From Calditrichaceae bacterium (GTDB taxonomy: Bacteria > Calditrichota > Calditrichia > Calditrichales > Calditrichaceae): a stretch of DNA of 14,210 bases. The stretch lies in assembly GCA_030622395.1 (NCBI GenBank), contig JAUXGF010000009.1, forward strand, positions 1 through 14,210, in the 5' to 3' direction. Shown here in pieces: positions 1 through 6,968 of the stretch (within the stretch, counting starts at the first letter, position 1; each line of letters opens with the position of its first letter). The notes beneath the pieces are model-generated. The model was not told the origin of the DNA, ran no database searches, and saw only the letters and a list, made by a program, of their open reading frames with translations. The position numbers and the translations under genes were made by a program.

Positions 1-1
1 A

Positions 2-769
2 GGGCGCTCTGATCAACAAGCGTATAGTTATTTAATTGTCCCGCCGATGGATAAAGTAACTGAGATTTCGCGGAAGAGACTGCGCGCTATTCAGGATTTT
101 ACAGATTTGGGTTCGGGATATAAAGTGGCTTTGCGAGATCTGGAAATCCGCGGAGCCGGAAATATTTTAGGCAAAGAACAAAGCGGCTTTGTCCAAACAG
201 TCGGATTTGAATTGTATTGCAAAATTTTAGACGAAGCGGTTAAAGAATTGAAACAAGGGCTGGAATCGGATCAACATGTTGCAGAATCAACCTTTGAAAA
301 AAAATATACAGACCCTAAATTAGACGTAACTTTTGATCTGTTAATTCCGCAAGAATATATTTCCAGCGAATTGGAACGAATCACCGTTTACCATCGTTTA
401 GTTAATTTTACAAATATTGAACAAATAGAAGATTTGCAAAGCGAGCTTCAAGACAGGTTTGGATCCCCTCCGCCGGAGGTTATTTGTTTTTTAATATCAA
501 TCGAAATCAAAGTTTTGGCAAGCCGTTTATATTCTAAACGGATAATCATTAAAGAAAATTCGCTGAAATTAATTTTTTCGGAAGAGGCTCAGAATGACGA
601 TCTTTTTTTTAAGGAAAGCATACCGCGATTAATGAACCAGAAAACGGCGTCAGTCCGCTTTCTAAATCAAAAAAATTTAGGCGTTGAAATTAAGTTATTA
701 GGGGACAAAAGGGTAGAAAAATTATTGTTTGCTAAAAAAATATTGCATAACGTAATTATAAATGAGTAA
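2..769 (+). CDS. mfd: Transcription-repair coupling factor Mfd, C-terminal part (5' truncated by window edge)
   Basis: Mfd is a cytoplasmic DNA translocase that removes RNA polymerase stalled at lesions and recruits UvrA for nucleotide excision repair. The reading frame is open from base 2, before the first ATG at 47, so the gene starts upstream. The visible 255 residues are the C-terminal quarter of a protein usually about 1,100 aa long. They begin in helicase motif VI (GRSDQQAYSYL), continue through the TRG motif shared with RecG (DLEIRGAGNILGKEQSG), and end in the regulatory TRCF C-terminal domain, recognisable at LDVTFDLLIPQEYI, ERITVYHRL and LQDRFGSPP. The stop is 35 bp before the next start, so it is probably the promoter-proximal partner of the isomerase genes that follow. 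Identification is secure from the motifs. Only the N-terminal UvrB-like, RNA polymerase-binding and helicase motif I-V regions are missing, because of the window edge. Confidence 0.95.
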   Translation, partial: GRSDQQAYSYLIVPPMDKVTEISRKRLRAIQDFTDLGSGYKVALRDLEIRGAGNILGKEQSGFVQTVGFELYCKILDEAVKELKQGLESDQHVAESTFEKKYTDPKLDVTFDLLIPQEYISSELERITVYHRLVNFTNIEQIEDLQSELQDRFGSPPPEVICFLISIEIKVLASRLYSKRIIIKENSLKLIFSEEAQNDDLFFKESIPRLMNQKTASVRFLNQKNLGVEIKLLGDKRVEKLLFAKKILHNVIINE

Positions 770-794
770 ATTACAGATTTTCAATTATTAAAAT

Positions 795-800
795 GGAGGT
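795..800 (+). promoter_or_regulatory. Shine-Dalgarno site fixing the start of the first parvulin gene at 805
   Basis: GGAGGT lies four bases before the ATG at 805. An in-frame ATG at 793 overlaps this site and has no ribosome-binding sequence of its own. The start at 805 also places a short basic N-terminus directly before the hydrophobic signal segment, so 805 is preferred. Confidence 0.8.
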
Positions 801-804
801 TCCA

Positions 805-2511
805 ATGTATCGGTTGTTTATTGTTCTTATGTTAATTGTCGCCGCGGTTTATATGAACGGCTGCGGTATATCTGATGATGCGGTTGCCAAAGTAGGCGGC
901 AACGAGATTAAAGTTGATCAATTTAAGGCTGAACTGGGCAAGCGTTTCCGCGGCAAAACTTCTTTTGCAGATGTTGACTCAGCTCAAAAAATGACACTTT
1001 TAAACCGGATGATCTTAACTCAATTAAAAGTTAACGCCGCTTATGATTTAGGCTTGGATGAAGACGAGTCTTTAAAAAGCGAACTTGACGATCAAAAAGG
1101 CAAGTTGTTGGGAAACAAATATTTTGAGAGGATTATTGTTGATAAGCTGATATCGGAAGAAGATATAAAAGCTTCTTTTGAAAAACAAAAAGAGGAAGTT
1201 AAAGCAAGTCATATATTACTTTCTTTTAAAGGAGCGTCAAGAAGCAAAGCAACGCGCACAAAAGAAGAGTCGAAAAAGTTAGCTGAGGAGTTAATCCTAA
1301 AAATTAAATCCGGTCAGGAATTATCAGATCTTGCACAGGAATATTCAGATGATCCATCCGCTAAAAAGAATAAAGGCGATTTAGGTTATTTTTCGTGGGG
1401 GAAAATGGTCGGCAAATTTCAAGACGCCGCTTTTAGTATGCAGCCGGGGGATATTTCGGAGCCGGTTTTAACAAATTACGGCTATCATATTATTAAAGTA
1501 GAAGACCGCCGTACAAATCCGAAATTTAAAGAGGATGACTTTGAAAAACAGAAGTTTCAGATCAAGCGCAAGATGTATTCTACATTTCAGGATACGGGGC
1601 GCAAGATGTGGGAAGCAAACACTGAAAAATTAAAAGAAGATAAAGACTTTAAAATTCTTGATGAGAATATTGAAAAATTCAATGGAATTGCCGTAGAAAA
1701 AGACAAGGCTAACCTGGTGAAAACAAGCGATTATACGGATGAAGAAAAAAATATTCTTTTGGCAGAATGGAATGGCGGCAAGTTTTTAGTTAAAGATTTA
1801 TTCAACTTTTATGGAAATCGTCTTGACAGGGTCAGGAAGAACTTAACAAATAAAAAAGCGCTTAAAAAAGATATAGAAAATATGGCCTTCAATAAAATTA
1901 TAGTTGCCGAAGCTGAAAGCATGGGGCTGCATAAAGATAAAGATATCTCCGAAAGATTAGACCAACTTATAGAACAACGAATATCCAAGCTGGTTGAGAA
2001 GAAAGAAATTAATGATAAAATAAAAGTTGATGATGACGTCTTGATGAAATATTATGAAGAAAATAAAAAGGAATTTGCCACTCCTGCAGCAATCGAGATT
2101 TGGGAAGTTTATGTGAAAGATGAAAAATTGGCTAAAAAAATTGCTAAGCTGGCTAAAAGCGGCAGGGATTTTGAAAAATTGGTAAAAAAATATTCAGAGG
2201 ATGTATACTATAAAAAGAAAAATGGTTATCTTGGATATAAAGACGAGAGAAGCCGGGGGCCAATTTCTAAAAAAGCTTTTGAGCTTGGCGAAGGGAATAT
2301 TTCAGACCCTGTTAAGTACCGTGGCGGTTGGACAATCATTAAAACCGGTAAAATAAAACCGGAAGCCATTAAAAGTTTTGATGATTCCCGCCAGAAGGTT
2401 ACTTCAAAATTGCGCAGCCAAAAGTTACGTGAACGCCGAACAGAATGGGAAAAAGAATTACGCGAAAAATATACCGTTACAATAAATCAAGATTTGGTAA
2501 ACACAATATAA
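805..2511 (+). CDS. Lipoprotein-type SurA/PpiC-like peptidyl-prolyl isomerase with one intact and one degenerate parvulin domain
   Basis: This is a probable envelope folding factor (cis-trans prolyl isomerase/chaperone), 568 aa from the start at 805. The N-terminus is a signal peptide with a hydrophobic run and a cysteine at residue 20 (YMNGC), a weak lipobox, so lipidation is likely but not certain. A SurA_N-like chaperone segment follows (VAKVGGNEIKVDQF). The first parvulin domain, about residues 130-236, is complete: SHILL with H136, YSDDPSAKKNKGDLGYF, and YGYHIIKVEDR with H228. A second parvulin-like domain, about 425-520, keeps the fold pattern (FEKLVKKYSEDVYYKKKNGYLGY, ISDPV). It lacks the catalytic histidines, having IEIWEVY in place of SHILL and GGWTII in place of GYHII, so it is probably a binding domain. 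The long helical middle is charged. The stop overlaps the next start by one base (TAATG), indicating translational coupling. The family assignment is firm; the client proteins are unknown. Confidence 0.9.
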   Translation: MYRLFIVLMLIVAAVYMNGCGISDDAVAKVGGNEIKVDQFKAELGKRFRGKTSFADVDSAQKMTLLNRMILTQLKVNAAYDLGLDEDESLKSELDDQKGKLLGNKYFERIIVDKLISEEDIKASFEKQKEEVKASHILLSFKGASRSKATRTKEESKKLAEELILKIKSGQELSDLAQEYSDDPSAKKNKGDLGYFSWGKMVGKFQDAAFSMQPGDISEPVLTNYGYHIIKVEDRRTNPKFKEDDFEKQKFQIKRKMYSTFQDTGRKMWEANTEKLKEDKDFKILDENIEKFNGIAVEKDKANLVKTSDYTDEEKNILLAEWNGGKFLVKDLFNFYGNRLDRVRKNLTNKKALKKDIENMAFNKIIVAEAESMGLHKDKDISERLDQLIEQRISKLVEKKEINDKIKVDDDVLMKYYEENKKEFATPAAIEIWEVYVKDEKLAKKIAKLAKSGRDFEKLVKKYSEDVYYKKKNGYLGYKDERSRGPISKKAFELGEGNISDPVKYRGGWTIIKTGKIKPEAIKSFDDSRQKVTSKLRSQKLRERRTEWEKELREKYTVTINQDLVNTI

Positions 2512-3368
2512 TGATTAACGTGTTATATAAATTAAAAGGTTATGGCGCTTTTATCGCCTTAACCTTTTTGTTTTTTTGTATGCCGGGCTGTAAACAAAAG
2601 ACGGAGCTGCCGGATGACTTGGTGGCTCAGGTTAATGATCAACATCTATTAAAAACCCAGCTTCAATATAGCGTTCCTGAGCGTCTTGACGATGAGTTAG
2701 CCCTTGCCCTGAAAAGAAATTTGATTTCCAAATGGGTTGAAAATGAAATGTTATATCAATCTGCTTTAAAAGAAGGATTATCGTTAAACGCCAAAGAAGA
2801 ATTCTTAATAGAAAAATATAAAAGGTCTCTTCTCGTTCAGCGCTATTTAAGCCAGAAATTAAATAAAAACTATAAAATTTCACAAAAAGATATTGAAAAT
2901 TATTATAGGGATCATAAAAAAGAATTTTATCGTAGAGAAGATGAAGTCCATATTATTCATTTGTTATTAGAACAGCGGGATAACGCTATCTTTAAAGAAC
3001 TTAGGGAAAGCCGTGAACTATTGAAATTAATAAAGAAATATTATTTCGACGACAAATCTACAAGCGAACGCCCCAATGGCGATTTGGGATATGTACCGGT
3101 AAAGGATATTCCTGAGACGTTTGTCAAATCTTTAAAAAAAATGAAAACCGGCGCTATTTCAAAACCAATAAAAACGAGTCATGGTTATCATTTTCTCCAG
3201 TTGCTTGATTGGCAGAAAAAAGGCAGTCAAATAGATATTGAACTTGTAAAAAATAAAATAATACTTCGGTTAAAAAGAGAGCGTAGAGAAAAGGACTTTG
3301 AACGCCTTAAAAATGAGCTGAAAGAGAAATTTCAGATACAGACATATTTAAGTAAAATTCAGGAATAG
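2511..3368 (+). CDS. Lipoprotein parvulin-type peptidyl-prolyl isomerase (single PpiC domain)
   Basis: This is a predicted envelope lipoprotein of 285 aa with prolyl isomerase fold. The start at 2511 shares one base with the previous stop and puts a lysine-containing N-terminus before a strong hydrophobic segment ending in CMPGC, with the lipobox cysteine at residue 27. An upstream in-frame ATG at 2445 would bury the signal peptide behind 22 residues and lies inside the preceding gene, so it is rejected. A SurA_N-like helical region covers roughly residues 35-130, followed by one parvulin domain at about 140-245. That domain has HIIHLLL (H150), NGDLGYVPV and SHGYHFLQL (H227). The usual SDDP loop is altered to FDDKSTSERP, so catalytic efficiency is uncertain. 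I see no good Shine-Dalgarno, consistent with coupling to the upstream gene. It resembles PrsA/PpiC-type chaperones; which outer-membrane clients it serves cannot be told. Confidence 0.88.
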   Translation: MINVLYKLKGYGAFIALTFLFFCMPGCKQKTELPDDLVAQVNDQHLLKTQLQYSVPERLDDELALALKRNLISKWVENEMLYQSALKEGLSLNAKEEFLIEKYKRSLLVQRYLSQKLNKNYKISQKDIENYYRDHKKEFYRREDEVHIIHLLLEQRDNAIFKELRESRELLKLIKKYYFDDKSTSERPNGDLGYVPVKDIPETFVKSLKKMKTGAISKPIKTSHGYHFLQLLDWQKKGSQIDIELVKNKIILRLKRERREKDFERLKNELKEKFQIQTYLSKIQE

Positions 3369-3381
3369 GGGGCGTTGACAA

Positions 3382-4668
3382 ATGACTAAGAGATTATTAC
3401 TTATTATATTTTTTCTAAATGCAGCGGCACTTCCGTTATGCAGCCAGCAGCTTGTTGAAGGTATTGTTGCAATTGTTGGTAAAGAGATAATTCTTAAGTC
3501 GGAGATTGATCAATATATCCAAAGTTATATAGTCCAGAATCGAATTGATGTAAAACAAAATCCTCAGTTAGTTGAAGAATTAAAAAATCAAACGCTGGAG
3601 AAATTGATTGAACAAAAGCTGTTATTAGCAAAAGCAGATGAGGATACTCTGACCGTCGACGATGAGATGTTGGATCAACGCGTTGAACAAAGGATGCGCT
3701 ATCTTATCGAACAGGTTGGGTCCGAGGATAAGTTAGAGACTGTTTTTGGAAGTCCCCTTAAAAAAATCCGTAAAGATACACGCAAAGTAGTAAAAGAACA
3801 ACTTCTGGTTGAACAGGTTCGCTCAATGAAATTCAGAAATGTTAAAGTTTCCCGACGCGAAGTGGAAGAATTTTATAAAACCTATAAAGACAGTTTGCCC
3901 TCATTAGAAGAAACGATAAACATCAGTCATATTTTAATGCTGGTTAAACCTTCGGAAGACGCCCAAACGGCTGCATATAACAAAGCAAGTGAAATTCTGG
4001 ACAAGATAAAAAACGGCGAGGATTTTTCAGAACTGGCGGAAAAATATTCGGACGATCCCGCATCCGCCAAACGCGGCGGCGATTTAGGTCTTATAAGCCG
4101 CGGAGATTTTGTAAAAGAATTTGAAACAGCAGCCTTTAACTTGAAGGACGGTGAAATATCCGATATAGTCCAATCACAGTTTGGGTTTCATATTATTAAA
4201 ATGATTGAACGGCGCGGTGAAAAAATTCGTACACGGCATATTTTAATTCAGACCATACCAACCCAAGCCGACGAAGACCGGGCAGTTGCAAAATTATCGG
4301 AAATACGCCAACGTATTTTGGATGGCGAAGATTTTTCAAAATTAGCGGTGGAATTTTCAGGTGACGAAAATGTCCATAAAGATAATGGGAATATTGGTGA
4401 GTTTGAAACCGAAAAATTAGCCATTCCGGAATTTAAAACTATTGCTGAAAATATGAATCCCGGCGATATAAGCGAGCCTTTTAAGACAGAATTCGGCTAT
4501 CATATCATTCGCCTGGAAGACCGACAGAAAAAACGCAGGTTAACTTTAGAAAATGATTGGCGGCGTATAGAAGAATTTACTTTAAACTTTAAAATGGAAA
4601 GAGAATATATTAAATGGATACAAGAGTTTAGAACAAGCGTGCCGATCGAAATTCGCACTTCATCTTAA
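3382..4668 (+). CDS. surA: SurA-like periplasmic chaperone / peptidyl-prolyl isomerase with two parvulin domains
   Basis: SurA escorts unfolded outer-membrane proteins across the periplasm to the BAM complex and isomerises prolyl bonds. This protein is 428 aa, the same length as the E. coli precursor. It starts with a cleavable-type signal peptide (MTKRLLLIIFFLNAAALPLC), then the SurA_N signature (VEGIVAIVGKEIILKSEIDQ). Two complete parvulin domains follow. The first, about 178-276, has SHIL with H183, YSDDPASAKRGGDLGL and FGFHII with H270. The second, about 282-380, has RHIL with H286 and FGYHIIRLEDR with H374. A C-terminal helix completes the chaperone core. Both domains keep the catalytic histidines, in contrast to the first isomerase upstream. 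A strong AGGGGG at 3367-3372, overlapping the previous stop, precedes the ATG by nine bases. It is the third isomerase in a row, a dedicated envelope-folding cluster. Confidence 0.92.
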   Translation: MTKRLLLIIFFLNAAALPLCSQQLVEGIVAIVGKEIILKSEIDQYIQSYIVQNRIDVKQNPQLVEELKNQTLEKLIEQKLLLAKADEDTLTVDDEMLDQRVEQRMRYLIEQVGSEDKLETVFGSPLKKIRKDTRKVVKEQLLVEQVRSMKFRNVKVSRREVEEFYKTYKDSLPSLEETINISHILMLVKPSEDAQTAAYNKASEILDKIKNGEDFSELAEKYSDDPASAKRGGDLGLISRGDFVKEFETAAFNLKDGEISDIVQSQFGFHIIKMIERRGEKIRTRHILIQTIPTQADEDRAVAKLSEIRQRILDGEDFSKLAVEFSGDENVHKDNGNIGEFETEKLAIPEFKTIAENMNPGDISEPFKTEFGYHIIRLEDRQKKRRLTLENDWRRIEEFTLNFKMEREYIKWIQEFRTSVPIEIRTSS

Positions 4669-4695
4669 ACGATATAATCCGATTTTCTTTTAATC

Positions 4696-5994
4696 ATGGA
4701 TTTGTTAATTTTTGAACCCGACTCTGGGCGAAAAATAGAAATCTTAGCCCAGCTAAATAATAATATTTCCTACCAAAAGATTGATTCTATTGATAGTCTG
4801 CTTTATTGTCTTGAGCACCATTTTTATAAAGCGATTGTTTTCGACCTTGATTTCTTAAAAAAATCAGATACTGTTAATATTCTTCAAAATATTCGCAATA
4901 TATCGCCGGAGACTTTTCTCATCGGCGTCACTTCTTTAAAAACAAATCAGTTAGTAAATAAAATTTCACCTTATAAAATATCTATAATTGAATATAACAA
5001 AGAGGGTCTTCAGCATCTTGCTATACTAATCAAATATTTTATAGAGCAAGTGTTTCATTTTCCAGCCGATAATAAAAAAGATATAAGGTTTATTGGTGAG
5101 AATCCTATCATTAAAAGCATTATTGACAGGGTTAACCTAATAAAAGATTCTGACGTCCATATTTTAATTACCGGGGAAACAGGCAGCGGGAAAACAGAAT
5201 TGGCGCGCTATATTCATATAAAATCCAAGCGTAAAACAAGACCTTTCATGCACATTAATTGCGCTGCAATCCCGGACAATTTACTTGAGTCGGAGCTTTT
5301 TGGTTATAAAGCGGGAGCTTTTACAGGCGCAGTCAAAAACAAAGCGGGAAAATTCCAGGCTGCCCGTAACGGGACTATTTGTTTGGATGAAATTGCCGAG
5401 ATACCTATGCATCTGCAAGCAAAGCTGTTGAAAGTATTAGATGAAAAATCATATTACCCTATAGGCGGGGTTAAGCCTGTAAAAATGAATGCGCGTATTA
5501 TTGCCGCTACAAACAAAGATATAATAAAAGCCGTTAATGCAAAAAAATTCCGTGAAGATCTTTATTATCGTATAAACGCTTTTGAAATCGACATCCCTCC
5601 CTTGCGCGAAAGAATAGATGACATCCCTGAGTTATTTGATTTTTTTGTGGATAGATATTCTGAATTGAATCGAATTTCTAAACCCGAAATAAATGAAGCT
5701 GTTTATAAAATACTAAAAAATTATTATTGGGGAGGGAATATACGTGAGCTGCAAAACGTTGTTGAATCGGTTTTATGCCGGCGGCCTAAACAACTAAGCG
5801 TTAAAGAGTTACCCAAGGAGTTGTTTGTGTCTCCTGAAGCTGTGGTTATTAGATCGGAGGCTAATTTAGATTCTATGGCAAAATTGAAAAAAGAATATGC
5901 TAAACAAGTGTATAAATTAACCAAAGAGAATAAACTAAAAACTGCGCGTATATTAAATATTGACGTAAAAACCTTAAGGAAACTTTTAGAATAA
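4696..5994 (+). CDS. Sigma-54-dependent transcriptional activator with degenerate receiver-like N-terminus
   Basis: This is a bacterial enhancer-binding protein that uses ATP hydrolysis to open promoters bound by sigma-54 RNA polymerase; 432 aa. Residues 1-118 look like a response-regulator receiver with D50 in FDLDFL as candidate phospho-acceptor. The acidic pair normally near the N-terminus is reduced to E7-P8-D9 and no clear Lys-Pro motif is seen. The AAA+ core has Walker A GETGSGKT (160-167), the sigma-54 contact loop GAFTGA (207-212), Walker B TICLDEIAEIP (227-237) and an arginine-finger region FREDLYYRI (285-293). The C-terminus is a Fis-type helix-turn-helix (ENKLKTARILNIDVKTLRKL). The gene starts 27 bp after surA but has no visible Shine-Dalgarno, so it may be weakly or separately translated. 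No sensor kinase gene is present in the window. The class is certain; the target promoters are unknown. Confidence 0.93.
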   Translation: MDLLIFEPDSGRKIEILAQLNNNISYQKIDSIDSLLYCLEHHFYKAIVFDLDFLKKSDTVNILQNIRNISPETFLIGVTSLKTNQLVNKISPYKISIIEYNKEGLQHLAILIKYFIEQVFHFPADNKKDIRFIGENPIIKSIIDRVNLIKDSDVHILITGETGSGKTELARYIHIKSKRKTRPFMHINCAAIPDNLLESELFGYKAGAFTGAVKNKAGKFQAARNGTICLDEIAEIPMHLQAKLLKVLDEKSYYPIGGVKPVKMNARIIAATNKDIIKAVNAKKFREDLYYRINAFEIDIPPLRERIDDIPELFDFFVDRYSELNRISKPEINEAVYKILKNYYWGGNIRELQNVVESVLCRRPKQLSVKELPKELFVSPEAVVIRSEANLDSMAKLKKEYAKQVYKLTKENKLKTARILNIDVKTLRKLLE

Positions 5995-6005
5995 ATTTTC
6001 TGCAA

Positions 6006-6632
6006 TTAGATTGAATTCAAAAAAGGATTGCATTTTCTCTCTCTGCCAATAGTCGTTCTTGGGCCATGCCCGCAATAAACGATTGTGGCGTCCGGTAAAA
6101 CCAGCAGCTTGTTTTTAATTGATTGAATTAAAAGATTATAATTGCCGCCGTAAAGATCGGTTCTGCCTATCGAATCTTTAAACAGAACATCCCCCACAAA
6201 TAAATGATTATCAATAAGAATGCTAATACTTCCCGGGCTGTGCCCCGGCGTATGCAAAACATGAAATGTTTTTTCTACAAGTTTAAAAGTGTCGCCGTCT
6301 TTTAAGAAGCTGTCCACTTTAGGAATTTCAGAAGTATCCAGTCCGAATAACATACCCTGATCTTTTAGAGTCTCCAACAGAGGGGTATCATCTTCACAAA
6401 TATGAAACGGAACGTTAAAATACTTTTGAATGTCGCTGACTTTTCGAACGTGATCGATATGACAGTGAGTATTAATGATTGTTTTTGGTTTTAAATTATT
6501 TTTTTCAATATGCTTGATAATGGTTTCAATATCATCGCCGGGGTCGATTAAAATGCAATCCTGATAATCGTCTTCAGCAACTATATAACAGTTCATTTCA
6601 AAAGGGCCGACTGCAATTTGATGAATTTTCAT
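6006..6632 (-). CDS. MBL-fold metal-dependent hydrolase (glyoxalase II-like, YcbL-type)
   Basis: This is a cytoplasmic metallo-beta-lactamase-fold hydrolase of 208 aa, matching the size of the small glyoxalase II-like (YcbL-type) family that hydrolyses thioesters such as S-lactoylglutathione in some members. Metal ligands visible are H56, H58, D60 and H61 in THCHIDHV, H131 in HTPGHSPGSI, D148 in FVGDVLF and H189 in YCGHGP. The family tail HGPRTTIGRERKCNPFL is present. The usual IGG after the HxHxDH motif is replaced by RKV. GAGG precedes the ATG by five bases, supporting the start. It is transcribed convergently with the sigma-54 activator, the two stops being 11 bp apart with no obvious shared terminator. 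The fold is certain; the substrate is not. Confidence 0.9.
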   Translation of the reverse strand: MKIHQIAVGPFEMNCYIVAEDDYQDCILIDPGDDIETIIKHIEKNNLKPKTIINTHCHIDHVRKVSDIQKYFNVPFHICEDDTPLLETLKDQGMLFGLDTSEIPKVDSFLKDGDTFKLVEKTFHVLHTPGHSPGSISILIDNHLFVGDVLFKDSIGRTDLYGGNYNLLIQSIKNKLLVLPDATIVYCGHGPRTTIGRERKCNPFLNSI

Positions 6633-6644
6633 AAGCGCCTCAAA

Positions 6645-6663
6645 TGATTATATTTATTAATCA
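6645..6663. promoter_or_regulatory. Palindromic operator-like dyad upstream of the MBL hydrolase
   Basis: TGATTA and TAATCA form a perfect 6-bp inverted repeat separated by 7 bases, ending 12 bases from the hydrolase start. On the - strand it overlaps a TATAAT hexamer (plus-strand 6647-6652). The size suits a dimeric repressor, but the sequence is AT-rich and such dyads occur by chance. Confidence 0.25.
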
Positions 6664-6748
6664 GATATATGATCTGTGTTTTATAAATAATTTAGAATTT
6701 ATAAATATATAAAACATTAGGAAAATAAAAAAATATTTGCACAATCTG

Positions 6749-6819
6749 TTGTAAAACCTCTGAAGGGGTGAAATATTAAAACCCAAACAAATTTTCCGCC
6801 CGTGAGTGTGGTTTTACAA
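6749..6819. repeat. Perfect 10-bp inverted repeat enclosing competing hairpins (possible structured RNA)
   Basis: TTGTAAAACC at 6749-6758 is the exact reverse complement of GGTTTTACAA at 6810-6819. The 51-base interior is less AT-rich than its surroundings. Inside, ACCTC (6756-6760) can pair with GGGGT (6765-6769) over a TGAA loop, sharing three bases with the outer stem. GGGT (6766-6769) can instead pair with ACCC (6781-6784). Mutually exclusive pairings like these are typical of attenuators and riboswitches, but I do not recognise a known riboswitch consensus. The direction of transcription is unknown; a protein-binding site is the alternative. Confidence 0.4.
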
Positions 6820-6968
6820 AACTCTAAAAACTAAATCTTTCATTCAAGTTTAAAATATTATATATTATAAAAAATTATTAATTGAAAATAAAAGTAACAT
6901 ATTTTTAGGATATGTTTACAATAATTGACTTACCGGTTTTATATTACTTCTCTCTAAAATAATTTATA

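Larger units (their letters stand above)
6633..6968. other. 336-bp AT-rich divergent intergenic region
   Basis: This region separates the - strand hydrolase from the + strand diguanylate cyclase, so it should hold both promoters. I see no coding potential above a few codons. It contains a 6-bp dyad next to the hydrolase start and a 10-bp inverted repeat in a less AT-rich island (both listed separately). TTTACA at 6915-6920 and TATATT at 6940-6945 could form a loose sigma-70 promoter for the cyclase, but the 19-bp spacing makes this weak. No ribosome-binding site is visible before 6969. Confidence 0.6.

Noticed and set aside
793..804. Upstream ATG at 793 as start of the first isomerase
   Set aside because: It overlaps the Shine-Dalgarno GGAGGT that serves the ATG at 805, and 805 gives a better signal peptide.
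2445..2510. Upstream ATG at 2445 as start of the second isomerase
   Set aside because: It lies within the preceding gene and would put 22 residues before the lipoprotein signal; the TAATG overlap at 2511 is a typical coupled start.
5994..6006. Shared bidirectional terminator between convergent genes
   Set aside because: The 11-bp gap and its flanks show no stable GC-containing hairpin with T-runs.
6633..6968. Known riboswitch (c-di-GMP type I or II, preQ1, fluoride) before the cyclase
   Set aside because: None of the conserved core sequences I know for these classes could be found; only generic inverted repeats are present.
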